From JBCCSZ01 sp039199225 (GTDB taxonomy: Bacteria; Bacteroidota; Bacteroidia; Chitinophagales; Saprospiraceae): a stretch of DNA of 11,608 nucleotides. The stretch lies in contig JBCCSZ010000251.1 of the NCBI GenBank assembly GCA_039199225.1, positions 1 through 11,608 of the forward strand, in the 5' to 3' direction. Within the stretch, counting starts at the first letter, position 1. Each line of letters opens with the position of its first letter. The position numbers and the translations under genes are program-made. Below, in pieces: positions 6,047-11,608 of the stretch. Below the pieces are notes generated by a model. It worked only from the letters and a program-made list of their open reading frames with translations, had not been told where the DNA came from and did no database searches.

Positions 6047-8014
6047 ATGAAAAAACGAAACCTTTTCCCCTGTTTTCAACTATTCTTATGCGCAGTTTTT
6101 TTGCTGTGCCATTCCTACAAAGCGAAAAGTCAATGTCAGCAATTTTCAGCTGTACTCGTTAACCAAAGTGGCTCGTGTGATGACAATGGTACACCCAACG
6201 ACCCCTCAGATGACACTTTTACCTGGGATGTATTCATCGACAACGACGCCTCGCTCAACAGTACTTGGTCTTCAGACGATGGGAGTTATAGTGGTCAGAA
6301 CTATCCACCCAATTTTTTCCCTTTCGGCCCCTTCCCCATCAGTGGTGGCGATGTGACCATCAAAATCACCGACGACCTATTTGGCTGCTCAGAAGGTGTG
6401 ACCCTTCCAGCTCCTCCCCCTTGTTCTGACGGCCAAAGCCAAAGCTGTCCGGTATTTGATTTGTGCTACACCCTGCAATCCTCCAATAGTTGTTGCGCCA
6501 CCTACTCCGTTTCAATGGAGGGCGACTTGGAAAACTTTAGCAACATCGGCCCCATCAATTTTGATTTTGTTCCCAGTAGTCAAGTCGCTGTCTCCTTTGC
6601 TGATCCCAGCGGCTACATGGCCAGTAATGGCGTTGTCATCAATGGCAACAATGTGAATGGAGGTATAGCACTGAATGGAACAGATTTGGAAAATGATGCT
6701 GTCATCGTTACCATCTGTGGAGAACCAAACGAGACCCTTGATTTGAACGATCAAATCGTTCGCCTGTTCGTCAATGGTATGATCTGTGAAGCAACCACTA
6801 CTCTTTGCGAGGACCCAGCTCCTTTCCAAACCGGCAGCGGGACGACCATCTCCGGCAATGTCACTGCCCCAGCTTACATTTACGATTGTCCAGATACGCA
6901 AAACCACGGTATCGAAGGTGTCGAAGTGAGCATCACTAATGCCAATGGCCAAGTGTGTGAAACAAAGACCAACAACGATGGTACCTATGATTGTACGCTT
7001 TGCGATGATGGCCCCTTTGAAATTTGCATCAACACGACTTGTGATGAGCCTTGTGGCGTAACATCTTTTGACTTGCTGCGCTTGAGACAGTACATTATCG
7101 GCATCTTAAAAGTGACGCCTGAAATCGCCATTATTGGGGATGTCGACGGTTCGGGCTATCCCACCACTCGCGACCTTGTGCTGATTCAAAGACACATCTT
7201 GGGTACGGACCAAAGCGTCATCCAGAATTGGTGCAAATTCGTGCCGGTCGATGCCTTTGGCCAATTGCCTTCGCCTTCGCCCGCCACTGCCGGTGACTAT
7301 CAAGCCATAGACAGTTGCACCACTTTTTCAGACCCGACCTTGGACAGTCCGGATTTTATCCGATTCATGTTGGGCGATCTCGATGGCAGTTGCAACGATT
7401 GCATCCATGGAGATGATATGGGTGACCTTCGCATGATGGCCTACCACGATGAAAAATCAGGTAGTTCTTTCGAGCTTTCTGCAAGTGATAAAATCTATGG
7501 TTTGTCCATGCAGCTGACCATCCCCACGGGTGTTCACATCAATGCTATTGAAAGCCCCCTTCCCGATTTGTCCTACCGGATCGACGAAAACGAACTGACC
7601 ATTATCTGGCTGGATGTATCTACTAATAATGTCGGATATGATTTATCGGCAAATACCTCCCTAGTAAACATTTTGCACGATGGATCGGAAGCTTTGACAA
7701 TGACTGGTTCTGAGAACTATGTGCTTGGAGAAAACCTTGGTATGAATCGATTGCTAAGTGAAGAAGGTAGTTTGAAACGATCTGCCAACACCCATCCACT
7801 GCAGATTGCCAATCTGGCGAATTTCCACATCGCTGGCACAGAAAAAACATTGAACGTGGAAATCTACGACCTCTTGGGCCGCCCCATACTTTCTACAGTC
7901 GTACGAGCTGAAGGTTCTTTTGTCGATCTGAATCAACAACTACCAACGGGCGTTTACATTCTTCGGGTCAGCAATGCTCAAAACGATTTGTCCAAGAAGA
8001 TATTCATTCGCTAA
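6047..8014 (+). CDS. Large secreted T9SS cargo with dockerin-like calcium-binding segment
   Basis: This encodes 655 residues from ATG at 6047, where MKKRNLFPCFQLFLCAVFLL begins a signal peptide ending near KAKSQ. Residues 30-130 are a module starting CDDNGTPNDPSDDTFTWDV and ending GPFPISGGDVTIKITDD, which I know as a recurring extracellular module in Saprospiria proteins. Residues about 135-265 form a cysteine-rich beta domain. Residues 270-335 resemble a Cna-B/carboxypeptidase-regulatory domain (GIEGVEVSITNANGQVCETK, then NNDGTYDC). Residues 338-390 are dockerin-like: SFDLLRLRQYIIGI, then the calcium loop GDVDGSGYPTTRDLVLIQRH. A second DFIRFMLGDLDGSC follows near 440-455. The last 75 residues are a T9SS sorting domain (VEIYDLLGRPILST, LPTGVYILRVSNAQNDLSKK). 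It is therefore a surface or released protein, perhaps adhesive; no catalytic domain is evident. It appears monocistronic, with a terminator at 8184. Confidence 0.93.
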   Translation: MKKRNLFPCFQLFLCAVFLLCHSYKAKSQCQQFSAVLVNQSGSCDDNGTPNDPSDDTFTWDVFIDNDASLNSTWSSDDGSYSGQNYPPNFFPFGPFPISGGDVTIKITDDLFGCSEGVTLPAPPPCSDGQSQSCPVFDLCYTLQSSNSCCATYSVSMEGDLENFSNIGPINFDFVPSSQVAVSFADPSGYMASNGVVINGNNVNGGIALNGTDLENDAVIVTICGEPNETLDLNDQIVRLFVNGMICEATTTLCEDPAPFQTGSGTTISGNVTAPAYIYDCPDTQNHGIEGVEVSITNANGQVCETKTNNDGTYDCTLCDDGPFEICINTTCDEPCGVTSFDLLRLRQYIIGILKVTPEIAIIGDVDGSGYPTTRDLVLIQRHILGTDQSVIQNWCKFVPVDAFGQLPSPSPATAGDYQAIDSCTTFSDPTLDSPDFIRFMLGDLDGSCNDCIHGDDMGDLRMMAYHDEKSGSSFELSASDKIYGLSMQLTIPTGVHINAIESPLPDLSYRIDENELTIIWLDVSTNNVGYDLSANTSLVNILHDGSEALTMTGSENYVLGENLGMNRLLSEEGSLKRSANTHPLQIANLANFHIAGTEKTLNVEIYDLLGRPILSTVVRAEGSFVDLNQQLPTGVYILRVSNAQNDLSKKIFIR

Positions 8015-8183
8015 ATCAGCACACCCAATTCAGCACTTATGCATTATTCTAATTAATTAATTCAAGTTGCGATTCATTGCGAAGAGAAGATTTAACTCAA
8101 ATATTTTGCTATGAAATCGTAGATTTTTATCAAAATTCTCTCTAAATCTTTTCATTCATCACAACTTGGGTGAATTAGAGATA

Positions 8184-8210
8184 GGTAACCCCTTTGGGGT
8201 TGCCTTTTTT
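8184..8210 (+). terminator. Strong intrinsic terminator
   Basis: GGTAACCCC (8184-8192), loop TTT, GGGGTTGCC (8196-8204), then six T residues (8205-8210). All nine pairs form, one of them a G-U wobble. This is a textbook rho-independent terminator for plus-strand transcription, closing the 6047-8014 unit and separating it from the EAD operon. Confidence 0.9.
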
Positions 8211-8299
8211 GCTTTGTTGCAAGGCTTATCGAGCAAAACAGCTTGTAAGATGAATGCTTCCATTTACTTTTTCATGCCTCACAACTACTGTTTATTCCC

Positions 8300-8307
8300 T
8301 ATCTTTA
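8300..8307 (+). promoter_or_regulatory. Possible -7 box of the EAD operon
   Basis: TATCTTTA ends 18 nt before the ATG at 8326 and matches TAnnTTTG except for the last base. It lies after the terminator, where a promoter is needed. No clear TTG -33 element is seen. The same octamer precedes the CHAT gene on the other strand (2067-2060). Confidence 0.3.
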
Positions 8308-8325
8308 CAGAAACCAACCGCTATT

Positions 8326-9000
8326 ATGATTTCTTTGGAGGACATCCAAAAACTTCGCTCCGACCTGGGGACCAATAAACTCGACCGTGTTTTTGCGGGT
8401 CTGGCTGTTTTAGAAAAAGGCCCCAGAGGAGATGACATAAGATTGTTGAAAAGGAGATATACTGCTGCCATCAGCAACAATCAGCAAGAGTTCATCACCC
8501 CAGCTGAGGCGCGGGTTCAACTCAACAATATCTCCGCTGCCCTATTGAAGCTGCTCAATGAGTTGGAGGTTGAAATTCAGCAAAAAAATACTGCCAGCCA
8601 AGGAGAAAATTTCCCAGCTGAAAAGATCAATTCTTCCAAGAAAATCGCCAAATACCGCTGGCCGATACTCGCAGCTATTGTCGCCTTGATCGGCTTTATT
8701 TTTTACAGTAATTTTTATTGGCTTTCCATTTCAGGCAGCCTTGAAAATCCTCCTGCTGGTATTTCCCTAGACACTTACGTCGTCGCTTGTCAATCCTGGG
8801 AAACCAAAGCAGATGCATCGGGTGCTTTTATTTTAGATGTTCCTTTTTACATCAAACCAGAAGAAAATAGCAGCAGTTATGAGCTTTTGATTTACTCTAC
8901 CGAAAGGCCCTCCGATCGCATTTCTCAACCAATCCGGCAACTCAATTCCAATTACAAATCCATAAATTTATCCGCTCATGGCTCCTCTGACGCTCATTAG
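8326..9000 (+). CDS. Transmembrane protein with N-terminal EAD11-like adaptor domain
   Basis: This encodes 224 residues. I chose the ATG at 8326, not an in-frame ATG at 8254, because the domain begins MISLEDIQKLRSDLG and the 24 upstream residues look noncoding. Residues 1-82 match the effector-associated domain 11 pattern: helix with KLDRVFAGLAVLEKG, helix with DDIRLLKRRYTAAISNNQQ, then ITPAEARVQLNNISAALLKLLNELE. A polar linker, one membrane helix (about 112-132) and an outer beta domain follow (about 137-215; the DASGAFILDVPF part recalls carboxypeptidase-regulatory domains). EADs are small death-like adaptors that pair like-with-like to recruit effectors such as TIR, CHAT or trypsin-like proteins in Bacteroidota conflict systems. 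The orientation suggests transmission from the periplasm to a cytoplasmic EAD partner. It overlaps the next gene by 23 nt. The EAD11 call rests on my recall of the family. Confidence 0.75.
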   Translation: MISLEDIQKLRSDLGTNKLDRVFAGLAVLEKGPRGDDIRLLKRRYTAAISNNQQEFITPAEARVQLNNISAALLKLLNELEVEIQQKNTASQGENFPAEKINSSKKIAKYRWPILAAIVALIGFIFYSNFYWLSISGSLENPPAGISLDTYVVACQSWETKADASGAFILDVPFYIKPEENSSSYELLIYSTERPSDRISQPIRQLNSNYKSINLSAHGSSDAH

Positions 9001-10585
9001 TCGTTGTTTGTTGCTTCTCAGTATAGTCCTGCTCTTTAGTGGGTACAAAACGAAAACGACAAGTCCTGATCCGCTTTTTGAGATTGCGCAACCAAATGGG
9101 GTAACCCTGAAAATTTACATTCAGAAAAAAGAAGGTGGACAGACTTCCTACTTTACTTCTGGTAGCGACTCCCCTACCCTCCGGATGTGTCAATGGAGCA
9201 TCAACGACTTGCCTCTGACTTTAAAATCAGATGGTAATCTCAAAGACTTTTTTCCGCTAAACAACTTTCTGGACTTCGCCCACCCGATTAAAATTCGAAT
9301 TGAACATCCCGATTATGTTCTTATGAATAGTGGCGATTATCAAGTGGCAGACTCCACCGAATGTGATAAAGATAAAGATGCCATTTACATCATTCCCAGG
9401 TATTATTTTTCCTCTGGCTGGAACGCAATATGGTGCGATGCGAAAGACATTACCCTTACAATGGCTCCCAGGCGGATGGCTGTGCGCGACGAAAGAAAAA
9501 CAGATTCGAATATCAATAATTATTTAAATGGTCAGCCTACCAATACCGGTAATGATCGGAACCGATTTGGCCCCGCTCCTATGGACAAGCTTGTTTTTGC
9601 GCCACTCAAGGACAGTACCTTGCAAAGGAGCATTCGGCAATGGTCCAGAGAATACAGCCGACTAGATGCCGATTCTCTTTCAGAAAATTATCTTGCTGCC
9701 TTACAGCTGTTTAAGGCCGGTGAGCTCGATCAATTGTCTGAGAAGATGAAAACCTACGATTGGGAGCAAATGACGCTCTTGGCTACCTCTTTTAAAGAGC
9801 AGCGCTCGTTGGAGCGGATGGCAACATTGGCCGCGCGCGTAGAGGCCATTCGAAGACAACACAAGCTGGCCAAAAAGTACTATGATATTGCCGATCTCAA
9901 TGCACCCTATCAGGTACCCATCAAGATGGAGTTTGTGTCGTACTTGATGCATTACGAAGATTTCGAAGCAGCCGAAGCCATTCTGCGACCTGGCTTGGTT
10001 AGGACACCTTTTTTGAAAGACATAGCCGATCTTTCTGCCAGCCTCAGTCTGGTATATGCATTGGAAAGTAAAAATGAATTGGCCAACAGTACGTTGGAAA
10101 CAGAGCTAAAAATTCGCGAAAGACTCAAAGAACAGTATGAACTAAAAGATGTGGCCAATAAAAGAATGATAGAGGTCAACTATGCTCAAATTGAAGATTT
10201 ACAGCAAATCAAAGGAACCTCAGACCCTATTGAAAAGCGAAGCTTGAAATATCGTCACTACAGTCGGCAAAGCAGATATGCCACCTACGATTTTAACATT
10301 GAGATGAATCCTCGGGGTAATATCAACAATCGCTTTTTCAGAACCAATGGCAGAGAGCAGCCAGTAGATAATCCTTTGGTGGCTGTTCCAGAGAATAATG
10401 CGAGATTTTTGGAACTACTAGCCGAATACGATTCGGAGGTAGAAAAGGGAAGCGTTAAGTTAAAGGATCGCTTGAAACTCGAGAAGTTTCGTGAAAAAGT
10501 CAACGAACTCGGTAGCAGCTTCACCCTATCTGACAAAAACTTAAATGCCATTCAGAACATCATTGATGGTGCTGAAAGGCAATAG
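8978..10585 (+). CDS. Exported protein with N-terminal beta domain and C-terminal helical (TPR-like) repeats
   Basis: This encodes 535 residues, with its ATG inside the end of the EAD gene (23-nt overlap, another frame), implying coupled translation. Residues 1-24 are a hydrophobic signal sequence (LISRCLLLLSIVLLFSGY). There is no lipobox cysteine, so it is probably soluble periplasmic or remains anchored. Residues 30-165 look beta-rich (FEIAQPNGVTLKIYIQKKEG; HPIKIRIEHPDYVL; AIYIIPRYYF), with Cys at about 70, 128 and 153. After a polar linker, about 170-200, residues 210-430 are mostly helical with TPR-like segments (SENYLAALQLFKAGELDQL; HKLAKKYYDIADLN; EDFEAAEAILRPGLV), followed by a charged tail. 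I do not recognise a family. By overlap it most likely works with the outer domain of the EAD membrane protein, as sensor or scaffold. Confidence 0.85.
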   Translation: MAPLTLISRCLLLLSIVLLFSGYKTKTTSPDPLFEIAQPNGVTLKIYIQKKEGGQTSYFTSGSDSPTLRMCQWSINDLPLTLKSDGNLKDFFPLNNFLDFAHPIKIRIEHPDYVLMNSGDYQVADSTECDKDKDAIYIIPRYYFSSGWNAIWCDAKDITLTMAPRRMAVRDERKTDSNINNYLNGQPTNTGNDRNRFGPAPMDKLVFAPLKDSTLQRSIRQWSREYSRLDADSLSENYLAALQLFKAGELDQLSEKMKTYDWEQMTLLATSFKEQRSLERMATLAARVEAIRRQHKLAKKYYDIADLNAPYQVPIKMEFVSYLMHYEDFEAAEAILRPGLVRTPFLKDIADLSASLSLVYALESKNELANSTLETELKIRERLKEQYELKDVANKRMIEVNYAQIEDLQQIKGTSDPIEKRSLKYRHYSRQSRYATYDFNIEMNPRGNINNRFFRTNGREQPVDNPLVAVPENNARFLELLAEYDSEVEKGSVKLKDRLKLEKFREKVNELGSSFTLSDKNLNAIQNIIDGAERQ

Positions 10586-10611
10586 CAAATCTGAGACTTA
10601 CTCGTTTCGAC

Positions 10612-10640
10612 TCCTTTGCCTTTCAAGCAAAAGCAAAGGA
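10612..10640 (+). terminator. Stem-loop after the 8978-10585 gene
   Basis: TCCTTTGC (10612-10619) and GCAAAGGA (10633-10640) are exact complements, with further TTT/AAA pairing inside after one mismatch. It starts 26 nt past the stop codon, where a terminator is expected. It has no T run, so it could equally protect the mRNA 3' end. Confidence 0.4.
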
Positions 10641-10680
10641 ATTGCAATCTAAAGTGATGCTCGAAGCACATCGCTCTAAC

Positions 10681-10695
10681 CCTCTAATTGTCGCA
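10681..10695 (-). repeat. Inverted, imperfect iteron copy outside the main array
   Basis: The reverse complement of 10681-10695 reads TGCGACAATTAGAGG, close to the iteron TGCGACAAATTAGGGG with one base missing and G replaced by A. It lies about 205 bp to the left of the array, across the AT-rich block, in opposite orientation. A further reversed fragment (TCTACGACA) is at about 10706-10714. In Rep_3 replicons, inverted partial iterons often form the operator through which initiator dimers repress rep, but no rep gene lies next to this one. Another reversed piece (TGCGACAATT) is at 11236-11245. Confidence 0.5.
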
Positions 10696-10719
10696 GTCGA
10701 TAAGGTGTCGTAGATAAAT

Positions 10720-10900
10720 AAAAGTAAAAACATTTACAACAAAACACGCACGAGTCGCAACAAAATTTTTCCTGAAAAAAGAGAAAAATTTTAAAAAAAC
10801 CTGAAAAAGAGGATTTTTATAAATTAAGTTATTTATTTATAGTTTATTATAAATAAGGAACTCTAAAGTACTCATAATCAACCATTTATTAAGCTTTTCT
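10720..10900. other. AT-rich block, probable DNA unwinding element
   Basis: This block is strikingly A/T-rich compared with its flanks. It contains a near-repeat of CCTGAAAAAAGAG (10771-10783) as CCTGAAAAAGAG (10800-10811), comparable to the AT-rich direct repeats of known origins. It also has a perfect 9-bp inverted repeat AAAATTTTT/AAAAATTTT (10762-10770, 10784-10792) framing the first copy, and another, TTATTTATA/TATAAATAA (10833-10841, 10848-10856). The block directly abuts the first iteron at 10902, the usual arrangement for strand opening. Confidence 0.6.
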
Positions 10901-10901
10901 A

Positions 10902-11581
10902 CGACAAATGAAGGGCTTACACCCGACAGATCAGGGGTAATTATTCCTCTAAATCCGACAAATTGAGGGTTGTTGTACGACAGATCAGGGGCTTATATAG
11001 GTCTGGTTGCGACAGATTAGGGGTCGGAACCACCATCTGCGACAAATTAAGGGCTAATTAGCCTAAAATCCCTTGTTTGCACAACCTCTAGCGACTCTAC
11101 CCACTGCTGACTACGACAAATTGGGGGCTAATTTTGAGCCAAGCGCCGTCTTCTTACGGTTAACTGCGACAAATTAGGGGTTTCGCAGGCGTAATTTCCC
11201 TCTGCTACCAGAAATATAGCCCTTAGCAGTCGGAGAATTGTCGCACTCAATGTCTCTGGAAATCTCTTTGCACCCCTGTAACTGCGACAAATTAGGGGTT
11301 TACTTCGCTTGACCAGTCGTTTGCAACTGCAGAAATAGCCACCCCCTAGTCAGAAACAGCATAAATTCAATAATCTGCGACAAATTAGGGGCTAAATGCC
11401 AACCAAACAGAACCATCTCTCCTCAAGTGCGACAAATTAGGGGTTTGCAGAATACCTCAAGTGTTCCCACGCATCCTTTACCCACTGCTCAAGCAGCTGC
11501 AGGCGTAGCTAGTTGTCTGTTTATCAAGCATCTACGACAAAAAAGGGGTAAATGAAGCATTATCTACGACAGATTAGGGGT
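10902..11581 (+). repeat. Array of 13 direct iterons, consensus CGACAAATTAGGGGT
   Basis: 15-bp cores start at 10902, 10924, 10956, 10978, 11010, 11040, 11114, 11167, 11285, 11378, 11430, 11535 and 11567, all on the plus strand. Variable positions are A/G after CGACA, the bases at positions 8-11, and a final T or C. Copies 8, 9 and 11 are identical over 15 bp (CGACAAATTAGGGGT), and copy 10 differs only in its last base. The preceding bases are usually TA or TG, giving two subtypes: TACGACA (1, 4, 7, 12, 13) and TGCGACA (5, 6, 8-11). Spacing is tight on the left (22-32 bp) and loose on the right (up to 118 bp). Variable spacing and similar copies point to initiator-binding iterons, not CRISPR. 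Confidence 0.9.
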
Positions 11582-11597
11582 GACCAATGTCTTTAAG

Positions 11598-11608
11598 TGC
11601 GACATTCC
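11598..11608 (+). repeat. Degenerate fourteenth iteron at the window end
   Basis: TGCGACA at 11598-11604, preceded by AAG as in copy 11, starts 33 bp after copy 13, matching the normal short spacing. The following TTCC departs from AATTAGGGG, so it is either a decayed or half iteron or a divergent copy. The array may continue past the window. Confidence 0.4.

Larger units (their letters stand above)
8015..8325. other. Intergenic region with long 3' untranslated stretch
   Basis: 311 bp lie between the T9SS gene and the EAD gene. The first 169 bp, up to the terminator at 8184, are AT-rich and noncoding as far as I can see, so either the upstream mRNA has a long 3' end or a small RNA starts here. 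A plus-strand frame at 8166-8378 is read through the terminator hairpin (its NPFGVAFF is the hairpin itself) and is not a gene. The remainder should contain the promoter of the 8326 gene. Confidence 0.6.
10681..11608. other. Putative iteron-type replication origin
   Basis: This region lacks genes and combines the parts of an iteron-controlled origin: an AT-rich block (about 10720-10900) with internal direct and inverted repeats, next to a directional array of 13 iterons and one outlying inverted copy. I saw no good DnaA box (TTATNCACA). The iteron resembles the TGACAnnTGAGGGGC type bound by TrfA of plasmid RK2, a member of the Rep_3 winged-helix initiators, so a related initiator is expected beyond the right end or elsewhere on the molecule. 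The window therefore probably belongs to a plasmid, or to a chromosome carrying an integrated one. Confidence 0.75.

Noticed and set aside
6512..6952. 146-codon minus-strand frame
   Set aside because: It is antisense to the large T9SS gene, with no start context and no recognisable motif.
10902..11608. CRISPR array
   Set aside because: Repeats are only 15 bp and degenerate, gaps between starts range from 22 to 118 bp, and no cas gene is present. Iterons explain the pattern better.
10681..11608. Chromosomal oriC
   Set aside because: No clear DnaA boxes and no dnaA, gidA or similar neighbours were seen. The repeated motif is of plasmid iteron type.
1..11608. tRNA, rRNA, insertion sequence or transposase
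   Set aside because: No cloverleaf, rRNA-like stretch, transposase motif or terminal inverted repeat with target duplication was recognised on either strand.

Overview
The window most likely comes from a Bacteroidota bacterium of the Saprospiria type (Saprospiraceae, Lewinella or Haliscomenobacter relatives). Two proteins end in type IX secretion (T9SS) sorting domains. One of them opens with an extracellular 'CDDNGTPNDPSDDT' module that I associate with this group. An ECF sigma/anti-sigma pair, an effector-associated-domain protein and a TPR-CHAT protein also fit Bacteroidota. No sequence search was possible, so the taxonomy is inferred.

Layout. (1) 1-2055, minus strand: a secreted TPR protein whose C-terminal CHAT caspase-like domain is cut by the window edge. 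No plus-strand frame here is a gene. (2) 2192-3073, minus: a small secreted T9SS cargo protein. (3) 3074-3537: a divergent intergenic region with two 10-bp inverted repeats and three TGTAAC-type motifs. (4) 3538-5704, plus: a tight three-gene operon of ECF sigma factor (TTG start), single-pass anti-sigma-like protein with a TPR-like outer part, and exported protein of unknown function. (5) 5705-6046: intergenic, with a run of short hairpins. (6) 6047-8014, plus: a 655-residue T9SS cargo protein with a dockerin-like calcium-binding segment, followed by a strong terminator at 8184-8210. (7) 8326-10585, plus: two overlapping genes, a membrane protein with an N-terminal EAD11-like domain and an exported beta-domain/helical-repeat protein. 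(8) 10586-11608: no genes. It holds an inverted iteron-like copy, an AT-rich stretch with direct and inverted repeats, and 13 copies of a 15-bp iteron (consensus CGACAAATTAGGGGT). This looks like a Rep_3/TrfA-type replication origin, so the molecule is probably a plasmid or plasmid-derived. The initiator gene is not in the window.

How the parts may work together (inference). The sigma/anti-sigma operon looks like an envelope-sensing switch, and the T9SS proteins are plausible surface outputs. EAD11 domains are known as adaptors in Bacteroidota conflict systems whose effectors include CHAT proteases. Here one sits on a transmembrane protein co-encoded with an exported partner, on the same molecule as a TPR-CHAT protein. 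Nothing in the sequence proves that they interact, and the CHAT protein carries its own signal peptide, which would place it on the other side of the inner membrane from the EAD.

The most notable signal is the iteron array. Its widely varying gaps (22 to 118 bp) fall close to whole helical turns, which would put nearly all copies on one face of the DNA.
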